Source: Acridotheres tristis
Lineage: Eukaryota > Chordata > Aves > Passeriformes > Sturnidae
NCBI GenBank assembly: GCA_037013685.1
Contig: CM072897.1
Span: forward strand, 21,774,143-21,838,142
DNA length: 64,000 nt
Direction: 5' to 3'
Positions 36,385 through 47,170 of this stretch are shown piece after piece (position 1 is the first letter of the stretch; each line of letters starts with the position of its first letter). The notes beneath the pieces were generated by a model. It was not told the DNA's origin, did no database searches, and worked only from the letters and a program-made list of their open reading frames with translations. The translations under genes and the position numbers were made by a program.

Positions 36385-36529
36385 ATGTATTTATTCCTAG
36401 GCAGGAATCTCTGCAGTGCTGTGGGCTGACCCGTGGGCAGCAGGCACCTCTCTGCCTTCTGCCTGGTACTCGGTGGTGTTGTTTGGTTGGGTTTTTAATG
36501 CAGATCAAGGGTGGTGCTGCCTGCTGGGG

Positions 36530-36880
36530 TCCTCCCCGTGTCTCCAGCTCCGGTGCACCCCAAAAATGGGCTGAGCTGCTCAGCCGCTGGCCCCGCACCG
36601 TGGGCAGTGCCCGGCTGCAGCGCGGGGACGGGAGCCGGGGGATGTTGCTGTGACTGGAGGCAGGGACCGAGCGGGCAGGTAGCGCTTGGCCACCAAATTG
36701 CCCAGCGAGGTCTGTGCTGGCCAAGGGATGACCAGGAGGAGTAACAAGGGCCCGAGGCAAAGCCACCGGGAGGAGGCAGGGATGTTATTAGCTGGCGCAG
36801 GAAGGGGAATGCAGTTCGTTAACCTGTGCTGTGCCGGAGTGCAATAGCCGTGCAGCCGCACTCGGCAGTCCCCGGAATGC
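36530..36880. promoter_or_regulatory. CpG-rich block
   Basis: Contains 'gccgctggccccgcaccgtg' and 'gcagcgcggggacgggagcc' with frequent CpG. No exon or TATA box could be assigned; a promoter of an unseen non-coding transcript or an orphan CpG island are both possible. Confidence 0.3.
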
Positions 36881-37179
36881 CTGTGCGGGAAGGGGGTCTG
36901 TCTGCATCCCCCTTCCAAACCGGGGTCCCCTCACTGCCTCCGGGTGGGCCAGCGCTCTGAAATTCCTTGGGATCTCCAGGAAAGAATGAGAAGACCTAAG
37001 GGAATGAGGGGTGACACATCCACAACCTCCTGTCCCAGGTTTTCACAGAGGGGAACCCAAATCCTCACCATTGAGGAGGAGTGAGAGCAGAGCAGCAGCA
37101 CCCAGTGGGTGCCAGAAACTTCTCCCCATGCCAGTCCCAGGATTTGCCAGCACCCTGATGCACAGCTGGCCCTCAGTGA

Positions 37180-37560
37180 CCTGATTCCCTTACTTTTTTT
37201 TAAGAAGCCCCTGACTGCTGTGAACTGTTACTTGTTATGTGACCTTTTGATTTAATTGCCAAAATTCCTACAAACGCGCGTTCCCTGGCGTGAGGACGCA
37301 TATTCCTAGTTGACACCATTAAGCATCTCAGTAACTCACCTCCTCTGGCAATTCAACAGCTCTGTTTAGTTTTCACTTCCTTTAAGAAGGATTAAGAGGA
37401 AAAAAGATATGGATAACAAGGATAATACTGTCTTACTGTTAAATTTCCCCCTTCTCCTGATTTGTACTTTTCCACAATTACAAATACTCATCACATCTCC
37501 AAACCTGCAGAAAACCATTGATCTTTTTTATTATTACCCAAACGTGGAGAAGTAAATACG
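37180..37560. promoter_or_regulatory. Candidate conserved non-coding element
   Basis: An AT-rich, non-repetitive patch ('gatttaattgccaaaattcc', 'gttgacaccattaagcatct') stands out within the GC-rich 36.5-41 kb region. It resembles a conserved enhancer in composition. There is no coding potential. Confidence 0.2.
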
Positions 37561-37819
37561 TTAAAATTAACCTGCCCTGTGTCCTCCCAGGCAGGTTCCC
37601 TTTTCCCGATGTATCCTTTCATTTTTCAGTGGGGAAACCAGTCAGACCTCTGCAGCAACCACCACACGGTCAGAGGGAAAGCATCCAAAATCCTCCCCAA
37701 ACTTTCTATTGTCAGGGACTCGCGTGAGCAGATCCCCGGTGAAGGCAGTCGGACGTGTCATTAGGAGAGCAACCCAAGCAGAAAGGCCCCATATGACCTC
37801 CCCGGTGCCGAGTGCCTTT

Positions 37820-38620
37820 AATAATCAGGAGTTACACGGCTTGCAAAGAGACCGGAGAGCGGGATCAAAGAGCATCCCTTGGGAACAGTCGGCTCCCGGC
37901 TCCCAGCGGGTTTGCACATCCCCGCTCCGGGTACCAGCTCCTGCTCCTGGCAGAGCCCCTGCCTGTGGCGTGGCACAGGGCTTCCCTGGGCACCGCCAGA
38001 TGCCTGGAAATCTATTTGGAAGAGTGCAAAACTGGCAGGAGCGGGCAGCTTTTAACAGGGGTTTTTTTCCGCTCCAGGTCCTTGGTGGGTTTTGTTCCCT
38101 TCCCAGCCCCGCAGGGAGTCCCTCTGCTGCCTCCAGCACCTTCCACCCTCCGCCCACAGCAATCCCTCCCCAAAACAGATTGAAATGTCAGGACTTACAG
38201 CTCGGCCCCCGTCCCGGCTGGGTCCCTGCTCAGGGCCGGGAGGCTGCGGGACGCTGTGCGAGCGGGGCGAGGGCTGTCCCCCAGTCCGGGACCCAGCGTC
38301 CCCAAACCCCGCCGAGGCGGGGGGCAGGTGATGTCCGAAGCCACTCCTGAGCATTTACAGGGCTGTTTGCAGGAAACATCAAACTCGGAAACAGAAGCGC
38401 CAACCCAGGAGTCATCGCCCCCCCTCTCGCCGTCCCTCCCCACCCTCTTGCTTGGTCTCATTTGTACCGATTTGCCCCGCAGGCTTCGCGCTGATTTGCC
38501 ATGTCCCTGGCAGGGCTTCGACCGGGGAGGGGGAGCGGGAGCCAGACGGGGAGCGGATCGGGGGGAGCAGCAATGGGGAGGGTGGTGGGGACCAACAGGA
38601 GCCTGGCTTGCCAAAAGCAG
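37820..38620. promoter_or_regulatory. CpG-rich block
   Basis: Sustained CpG-rich sequence including 'gcgagcggggcgagggctgt' and 'ccgaggcggggggcaggtga'. Long ORFs on both strands reflect base composition. No exon is recognised. Confidence 0.35.
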
Positions 38621-39499
38621 TTCAGACCTAGAAAAAGCTTTAATGTGCACAGACGGAGCAGGCTGGGAGCAAAACCAGCTGGGCTGGAAGAGAACGTGCT
38701 CGGCAAGAGGCTGGTTTGGGGCTGGGTGCGTGCGTGGCTCCGGGCTGGCTCCTTGCTCCAGCCCTCTGTCCCCGGAGGGAAGGCAGAGAAGGGAGGGGAA
38801 GATTGCATGTGAAAATTCCCCTTCCAACATCAACTTTTCCTATCGACGAGCGATGGGCAGGATGCCAGCCTGGCTTTCTCCGGCATTAATGATTTACCTG
38901 CTCCAGCCACCACCCTTGCCCTGACAGCTCCCGCACCACATCTCCGGCTCAAGATCCCCCTCTATGCCACCAGATGGGCCCCCTCGAGCTGGGACAGTCC
39001 CACCATGGTCCCCACCCTGTGCCCACCCTGGAGCTGATTCCATCACTGCCATCTCGCGTCCACCCTGGTTCTCGTGCTCTGGGCCCGTGGGCTGAGCACC
39101 ATCATCCATGGAAGAGGGACAGATTGGGGATGACTCGGAGCTCGGGTCCCCTTGCAGGTACTTTTCTTTTAGAAGTGAGTCCCAGACCATCCGGTTGGGG
39201 TGTCTGGCACCCACCAGGGTCTTTACCCTTGTTGGAAGGACTGTGGGAAGTCGTATCCCGAGAATCTCCTCACAAGATGTTGGATCCAGTCCAGACATCT
39301 GCATTGGGCTGTCCCTGCATGGCATTGTTTAATGCAATCCCTTAAAATCAGACCCTTCCAAAACCTCCTGATGGTCTGAGCCAGCTCATCTCTTTGGGGT
39401 CTGTGTCCCGACTCACACTTGACCCACCACCTCCCTGTCACCCGTCCCTGTCCTCGGTTTATTATTTTACAGGGCTCTGGTGCTGAAGCGCTGGATCCA

Positions 39500-39830
39500 G
39501 CACTGGGCACAGCATCGTGGGGACCCCCTCGGCTCTGCACCCCCTGTGCCGTGAGGGGGCCCGGGTTCTGCTCTGGGCTCTGGAGCGTGGCAGGGACACA
39601 GCCCTTCCCGGGCACTCCGCAGGCAGCCGGCCCCAATCTGCCGTGGCACAGGGCCACCTGTGCTGGCTGCCCACGCCATCTGCGAGGGGCGGGCCGGGGG
39701 GGCGGCTGCCATCCCCCCACCCGGGTCAGCGAGCGAGGGGACAACTGAGCTGGGGGCAGCACGGCTGCCTCGCTCCATCCGGGTGGGTGCCACTGCATCC
39801 TGGAGGGGGAAAGAGGAGGGGATGGGGGCA
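39500..39830. promoter_or_regulatory. CpG-rich block
   Basis: Includes 'gcgaggggcgggccgggggg'. GC-rich but without recognisable exon or core promoter motif. Confidence 0.25.
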
Positions 39831-40299
39831 GTCCCCCCGCAGGTTCCTCCTGGGATTAGCTGCCATGGGGCTTGCAGGGACATTTCTGAGCCCTTTAGTG
39901 GGGACAGTGTGCACCCCGACCGTCCCAGCTGGCTGCAGCATCCACTCTCTGCTGCCTCTGGGTGTCCCCTGGTGCGGGGACGCGGAGGTGGATGCCGGGT
40001 GGGTCTTTGGGGGTGTCTTGAACCCTGACCTCCTTGCACTGAGCACATGGCTGAGCATGGGAACATCTCATCCCCTCCTGTCCAAGGGCGTCCCAAGGAC
40101 AGCAGCCAAAGGACCCCCGGAGCTGCTGGCAGAGAGATGTCTCTGCCTTCCTGCTGGCGCTGGTGGCAACCACCATCCTCTCCTCCCTCCCTGCTCAGCT
40201 CCAGGAGCATCCTGAGAGCTCCCTGAGAGCCCACCGCATGTCTGGAGCCCTACACCCTCTGGAGCCAGGCACCGGCAGGCTCATCCCAGGAATTGCCCC

Positions 40300-40900
40300 G
40301 GGCTCCCTGGCTGCGGCTGTCCTGCTCACAGGGGACGCTGTCCTTTGATGAGCCGATAACGGAGCCTGCCCTGCGCCTTCCTGCAGGTAACCGGAAAGTT
40401 TTATTCGTCACCGGCTGCTGGAAAGGTCACGACGTCCTCCTCCCCCTTCTATTTCTGGCCCGTGCCCTTTCGCCGGCAGACGGGAAGCGCTCCCGTGCGC
40501 TGCACCCCGGACGCGCCGTCTCGGTGCGGCCGCGTCCCCCGCGCCTGGTCCCGGGGGCGGTGGGAGCGCTACGGGGAGGATGCTCTGTGCCTGCCCACGC
40601 CGCCCGGGCTCTTCACGGACCAGAGAAACCACTGGAGGGCGGGGGGAGCCGTGTGCCATCGGCTTCACGGGGAAATAATGGGAATTTGGGAATGCTGCAG
40701 GAGTCACCGTGCTACAAACCCGGAGGAGGTGGGTCTGGCCCCGGGTGTCACAGGCACTGGCGCGCTCCCGAGGCAGCGGGGCTGTTCTGTGCCTGGAGCG
40801 TGGATCTGGAGGGATCCCGGGAACCCGGGGTCGGTCCTTCAGCGCAGACACACGGGGAGCTCCCCGCTTCCCTGCGCAGGCTGGGCAGACGCCGGTGGTG
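40300..40900. promoter_or_regulatory. CpG-rich block, candidate promoter
   Basis: CpG is dense around 40490-40640 ('ggacgcgccgtctcggtgcg', 'gggggcggtgggagcgctac'). Overlapping plus-strand ORFs of 202 and 217 codons run through it, but they show no domain and are most likely compositional. Confidence 0.35.
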
Positions 40901-41741
40901 AGAACGAGAGTCACGGGAGCATCCCAGCACTGAGGAAACATGGGCTGTGCAATGCTCCCGGCTCTTACTGCTGCCACCCAAAAGTGGGGAGCAAAAAGAG
41001 AACACCCCTCACTGACAACGGAGACCGAAAAAGGGGATTCAGGTTGAAAACTGCCCTTTGCTCAAACTCTGCAGGCTTTTTCCTGGCTCTGAGAAACACC
41101 CAAACCTTCATCTGAGCTCTTCCTGAGGACCAGGCAGGATCAGCCCAGCGATCCACCAACCTTCCCAGCCGCTGTGGCCTGGGATCACCCTGGACCCAGC
41201 TCTGCATGCGTGGGTTCACTTTCAGCCACACAGGGAGCCTTGGAGACCCTTTATACACCGGAGAGGGACACTCGTTACCACTCACAGAATCCCAGCACAT
41301 GCTGGGAGGGCTGGGAACCCAGGAGGGGTTGCACAGGAGCCCAGCTCCTCTTTCCAGCCTCCCCAGTTTGCCCAGGCAGAGTTGCACCCTTCACAGTACA
41401 CAGCCTTTTCCAGCTCTGGGCCAACCTGAGCATGGTTGAGAAAAGCCCCGGGGAGCTTCTTCATCCCTCTTTGTTTATGGAGCAAAGATATTCCCAGCCC
41501 TGAATCTATAGATTGGCCCTTAAACTACAGCAATCTCCGGGGAGCAAAGAAACAAACGTAGATTTTGGTTGTGGTTTGTTGTGTTTTGTGGTTTTTTCTC
41601 TGTTTCTTTTCCTACGCAGACAGTCTTTGCCCAGGAGGGGTTAGCATGAAAAATGCATGTGGGGATTGGGGGAGCGGGGGGAGTGGGAGGAAGGAGCTAT
41701 CGATCAAGTATCTCTGAAAGCCACACAGCTGTGCCAGCCCC

Positions 41742-41960
41742 GCTGCCTCTGCCAGCCCTTCCCGGGGCTCCCGGTGCCTGCCCTGGGTTTCGGATAGGGC
41801 GCCTGATGTTGTGCCCAGGAAACCCCCTTGGATCCCGGAGAGGAGCCCGTGCTGCATTGATCAGATGCCTCTGCCAGCCCTTTCCAGCAGCGCCAGTGCC
41901 AGGCTCCTGGCAGTGCCTGGGTTTGGGATTCAGTGTCAGGATCCCGCAGGGTGATCGGAT
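41742..41960. repeat. Degenerate tandem duplication, about 124-bp spacing
   Basis: Two copies begin 'gcctctgccagccctt' near 41745 and 41869. Each then shows a 'gtgcc...ctgggtttcggat' or 'ctgggtttgggat' block and later a 'ggatcccg' block. They are diverged, so the duplication is old. Confidence 0.6.
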
Positions 41961-43615
41961 CCTCCGTAATCCCTGCCCTGTGTGCTGCTCCCTCCATCCA
42001 GGCTCGCAGCTCGCTCCCTGCCGGCACGTCAGAAACGGGCTCGATCCCTTTCCCCCAAGATCCAAAGGATTCTCCTCCCAAGCTCCACAGGACCATGAGG
42101 AGGATCTGTGGAAGAGCAACAGCTCTGCCCTCTGTGCCCATCAACCCTCCTGCCCTCCTCACACCTCTGTACCACTCTAATCAGCAATAATTATAATAAT
42201 TGCAAATAATAATAGTCCTGAGCCTGACGCAAACACGGACACAGCTTCGAGGGTGGGCTCCAAGGCAGGCAACCAAGCATGAAGAGGGGTAACCCAGTCC
42301 ACCTCCCGGGCCAGGAAGAACAAGCTGAGGCATCTCCAGGTCCAGCAAGAGCTGGTGCTGGCAGGAGATCAGGGACACAAGTCCTGCTCTCAGCTTAGGA
42401 GCTGTGCTTTGTCTGGTCCCGGCAGAGCTGGTGCTCCTAGCAGGGTTGGTGCTTCCTGCAGGCAGTGACCTGGCAGCTGTGTCATTGAGAAACTCAGGGT
42501 ACAATCCCTGGATCAGGGGAAGGCACTGCAGGGGTAAAATCTTCTCCAGATGGTGCTCATCGAGATGGGAATATCAAGAAATGGCGCTGGAGTGGACGTT
42601 TCATGCTCCCCCACCAAACTCAGCACTGCTAGCCAAAACCAGTCTGAAGCCTGAGAGAACCAGAAGGGCTGATTTTAAACATTGCCTTGGCTGAAAGTGC
42701 CCTGAAATTTGTCCCAAATTTGAGATTTGGGAAGGGTGGGAGAGGAGAAAAACAGTGAAGAGAAAAGCAGTGGGAGAAAGGGATTATTTTATCCCATGAG
42801 GGGGGAAAGATCCCTGACATCTTTGCTTCTCCCTCTGGCTGAGCACTAGTGTATGGCATTGGAGACTTCCTGTTTTACCAGGGGCACCAGGATGCAGCAC
42901 CCAGCAGTTCCAGCTTGGCCTGATTTAGCTGAGATTTTGCTCAGTTCCTGCCACGCTCGGTCCCCGCGCACCAGGGGGGCAGCGGCTCAGTGCCCTGCTC
43001 AGAGTTGGCATTTTTGGGTGTGAACACAACCAAGGAGGCTCAAAAAAGCTGGAGCGGTGTTGAGCTGTCCCCACTTTAGTACAGGAATCTGGGATCATTT
43101 GCCACCTGGAAGGATTTTCAAAGGTCCGGAGCCAGGGGGATGAGAAGCTCTCTCCTCTCGTCCGCTGTGGTCCGAGCCAAGGGCAGGGGACTCCCCGAGC
43201 CCCGGCCAGCTCTTCCTGTGCTGACTGATCCGGGCCATGCTGAGATACTGAGAGCCCTCAGATTTCCACTCCTCACGCAGGAAAAGCTCATGGCAGCAGA
43301 GAGAGGGCTTGGCCCGAATCACCGACCCCACGCCCTGCACAGACCCTCGACTCCCTGCCGACTCAGCACGTCCCTGGTCCGGTGTGGCAGACCCTGGGTC
43401 CCATAATCCAACCTGATCACACCTGATTGCCTTCGGGATGGGCATCTCCAGCCGTGCCCGCAGCGCGGTGCCCACAGCAGGCTGCAGGGTGCTGCCGGGG
43501 TGACCCCTGTGCCGGTTTGGGTGCGGGGACACAGCTGTCCCCTCCCGCCCATGGCAGCCTCAGGGCTGGCTCTGCTCACAGAGGTGCCTCTGACTGTTGC
43601 AGGTTTTCTGAGTCC

Positions 43616-43642
43616 CCTTATCTAAATGCAATCTTAATTACA
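43616..43642. promoter_or_regulatory. Factor-motif cluster (GATA, octamer-like, homeodomain)
   Basis: Within 25 bases lie TTATCT (GATA site, reverse), ATGCAAT (octamer or C/EBP-like) and TTAATTA (homeodomain core). The cluster sits in an AT-rich island between CpG-rich blocks. Possible enhancer; motif matches alone are weak evidence. Confidence 0.25.
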
Positions 43643-44039
43643 CTCAGTGGCTGAGTTCCGGTGGTCCCCTGGGTTGACCCTTCCTCCGTGTACTGGGGCT
43701 CTGCATCGAGGGCTGCCCCTGCACGGCGCTGCCCCAGGGACCCAGGGAAGAGCAGAGATGGGGAAACTGAGGCACGGAGAAAGGAGCATCCTCAGCCTTG
43801 TACCCACAGAGCAGTTTTGTCATCTCTGCACTCGCTGCGGGTGTATAAGCCCAAATGTCCCCAAACATTCATTTTAATGATTTTGTCCATCTTTATCCCG
43901 ATTACAATTACGGACTCCTTTTTGCCTGGGACTGCCAGGGCTTGTCCAAGACTCTGGCAATTCGTGGAGGTTCCCCAGCCCCAAACACATCCAGGGCTCC
44001 TCAACCCCCACATCACCACCAGGCAGGCGCAGGCGATAC

Positions 44040-44660
44040 CCCAAAGCGAACAAACCCCTCCCTGCCATGAGCTCGGCGAGGCCCCGCGGAGCGCGGAGCT
44101 GTTGCTAGGATGATTTTCCATTGAGCAGGACACGAACTATCCCCGGCACGGAGCCTGGTCCCCCTCCGTGGGGCCGGGTGTGTGCTACAGGGAAGCGGCA
44201 GCAGCTGGGCTGCACAGACCCCCCCACACCGACACCCGACCCTCGCCTGCACACTCGGGTTTGTGTTTTGACACCGCGTTGTCTCCAGCCCACGTCCCCC
44301 TTCGGTCCCAGCTGGGAACAGTTTCCCTTGCAAAGGAAATTCCAGCGCAGGAAGGTGAAGGCAGGCAGGCGCTGGAGGCGGCAGGCTGAGCAAAAGTGCT
44401 TTTTAAAGTTGTTTGATGATTTCTTTTTGCTGCTTTGTCAAGGCAAAGGGACCCCCAAGGGGGCCGGGTGGGACGGGACGGTGACGGGCGGGAGATGCCG
44501 GAGAGCAGCCGGGCAGGAGCCAGGCGCTTCCCAGAGCCCAGGCGGACCTCGACAGCAATTAACGCGAGTAAAGGATCGTCGGCTGGCCCGGGACGCTCTC
44601 CCACTCATGGTGTCCGTGTTTGCAGGGACGGAGGCTACGGCTGGGGTCTGCCAAATTCCA
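44040..44660. promoter_or_regulatory. CpG-rich block, candidate promoter
   Basis: CpG-dense with 'gctcggcgaggccccgcgga' at about 44072 and 'gggacgggacggtgacgggc' at about 44470, split by an AT-rich patch at 44390-44440 containing 'ctttgtcaaggcaaag'. No coding exon is recognised. Confidence 0.35.
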
Positions 44661-45099
44661 TTTCCCACTCCCTCCACCACTGTCCTGAACTCCGATGGCA
44701 CCAAAAAGACTTTAAAAATTCCCACAGCAATAACTGCCCCATCCCACCTGCGTGCACGGCAGCCGGGCACGGAGCAGGTCCCTCGCACCTTCCCCCTCCC
44801 TGGGACACCCTCCGGGAGAAGGAGACCAGGGGGACTCACCTGCACGCAGGACTCCTCTGCCCTCGCTGCGGCTCCGCTCTGCCTGATGTTCGCTCTGTGG
44901 AAGTGGGAAGCGTTTTAGATCATGCAGTAGGTTATATATTGTCTGCAAGTCTGGCCCTAGGGCGTCCATCAGTTGGTCTTGCTTTGCTCCTGCCCCTATA
45001 TGGAAGATGCATCACATGCTCCGCGGCTCCCAGCTATCCGCCTGGTGAAAGAGGAAAAGAAGGAGAGGAGAAAGGGGGAAGAAAAAAATTAAAAGGATC

Positions 45100-46677
45100 T
45101 TCATCACCATGAAAGAGACAGGGAGAATTTCTCGGTGGAAAACCCACCAGCCAGAAATCCCTGCCTGACCTGAACTTTCCCTGCTCTCCTTTTGTTATCC
45201 CTGGCTCCCAGTGCCCTTTCATCTGCTGTTCAAGGCTGGGGAGATGTGAAGGCGCCTTCATCTTGATCACTCTCCTACCTCGCCTCCGAGCAGGTGAGGG
45301 GCTGCAGCTTCTGCCGAGCGCTGCTGTCCCCCTGCAGCTCTCCAGCACTAAATATTTATCCCTCCTCAGCAATGCCCCCGGTGCTGCCAGGCAGGGCAGG
45401 GATGGGGCACTCCCAGGCCTTCCCAGCCATCCTGCCCCAAACACACCCAACATCCCGGGCCATCAGGGCCATCACATAGCTGCAGAGTTTACTGAGATGG
45501 CATCTCCTGCAGTGGGGTGCTGGCCAGGAAAGCTCCGAGTGGTGCTTGGTATGGGGGCTGCTCCCCTCACCCATCCAAGGGAAAGGGGCTCATGGGGAGC
45601 TCCTGGCACAGTCAGGCATGAGTGTCCTGGCCACCACTGTGGTGGGGACAGGAAGGACAGGCAGGAGGCTGCTGTACCTACTGTCCTGCCAGGTATCCTA
45701 ATAGTTTGAGGACATTTCTCCAGAAGAAGCAGGAGTTTCCTCCCTTTCCCCTCTCTCGCCTCCCCAGCAGGGGTGCACAGCCAGTTGTGCAGAGAAGAAA
45801 TCTCAGAGAAATCCCAGTTTCACCGTCTTCTGCACCACATTTTACCTGGTGGTTCTCAGTCCTTGGTACCACTGTCACCACCCCAGCAGCTCCCCAGGGC
45901 AATGTGCAGCTCCTGCTTTCCTACTCGCCTCCTGTGTCTCTCGGCTGGGAGCCCAGCAGGGCACATCACTCTCCTGGTTTGGGTAGGGCATTCCTGGCTG
46001 GAGCTTCTCTGGGAAAGCCTTGGCCTCCCTGTCCTCAGAAAGCGGACACCAGTTGATGATGTCCCTCCCAAACCCAGAGTCATCCTTGGAGGCTGATGTC
46101 TTCTGGTGCTCTTGGTCACATACAGCACAGATGGGTCATTTCTCTGTCTGTAATGATGGGTTGCTGTTTTAATTACGAATATGGTGGAGGTTTTATGCAA
46201 TGGGTTTTGGTGCGGTGGGTTTTTTTCTTTTTTTTTTCTAAGGTTGAAAACCTAAGAATTCTTCATCAAAAATTTAATTTGTTCCCTTCCCAAATATCCC
46301 AACCTTGGCTGAGCTGACAATGTGCTCCCAAGGTCCCAGACCCTGCCCACAAACCTGCATCTTCTTCTGAACTGCATTTCTACCTTCTTCAGAAATACTG
46401 GGGGAAAATAATTGTGTGTAACACCACTAAATTGAGGCAACTCTGGAACCTTGTGTACACTCAGAGCTGAGCTGGGTGAGCGATTCTCATCTTTAGGTGG
46501 CACAGACGGGGAATTTGAGGTGGCATCTGGTAGGACCATCTAAATGCAGGGCATCTGGAGCTAAGCCCTGTGAGGTCATGAGCGAAGATTTCCTTATAAC
46601 ACCTTAGGAGCTAAAGGGCCAAGGGTCAGGCTGGTGATGTGTGTGCATTGAAGGGTCTTTCTGGGCAGAAGGCACCT
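45100..46677. other. Non-coding stretch
   Basis: No gene or identifiable repeat except a T-rich run near 46220-46240. ORFs here lack recognisable domains. Confidence 0.4.
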
Positions 46678-46678
46678 G

Positions 46679-47170
46679 GAATCATAGAACCATGGAATAT
46701 CCTGAGCTGGAAGAGACCCAAAAGAATCATGAGTCCAACTCCTGTCCCTGCACAGACACCCCAACAATCCCACCCTGGGCATCCCTGGCAGCGCTGTCCA
46801 AACACTCCTGGAGCTCTGGCAGCCTCGGGGCCGTGCCCATTCCCTGGGGAGCCTGGGCAGTGCCCAGCACCCTCTGGGGAAGAACCTTTGCAGCCTGACC
46901 TTCCCTGGCACAGCTCCAGCCGTTCCCTCACGTCCTGTCCCTGTCACAGGGAGCAGAGATCAGAGCTGCCCCTCTGGAGGAGCTGCAGCTCCCAGTGAGT
47001 CTCCCCTCTATCTCCTCTTTTCAGCCAATCTTCACCTGGCTTTGTTCCCCTCTACACCATCCTCGTGGCCCTCTCCCGGTAGATTTTTAATAGGTTTAGA
47101 TCTTTTTAATGTTGTGGTCTCCAAAACTGCACCCAAAACTCCAGCTGGGGTTGTGTCTGCTGCTTTTGGT
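46679..47170 (-). mobile_element. CR1 LINE fragment (antisense), one of the longest here
   Basis: Starts 'atcatagaaccatggaatat', passes 'ctgagctggaagagacccaa', 'acaccccaacaatcccaccc', 'tccctggggagcctgggcag', 'gttccctcacgtcctgtccc' and 'ctcttttcagccaatcttca', and continues to 'ctccaaaactgcacccaaaa'. It shares subfamily with the 11.33-kb copy. The 5' end is placed approximately. Confidence 0.92.

Noticed and set aside
40293..41115. Overlapping plus-strand ORFs of 202 and 217 codons
   Set aside because: Two frames are open at once in CpG-rich DNA, with no splice signals or homology that I recognise.
44121..44918. 265-codon plus-strand ORF
   Set aside because: Crosses both CpG-rich and AT-rich parts without any domain; other frames are open too. 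Treated as chance.
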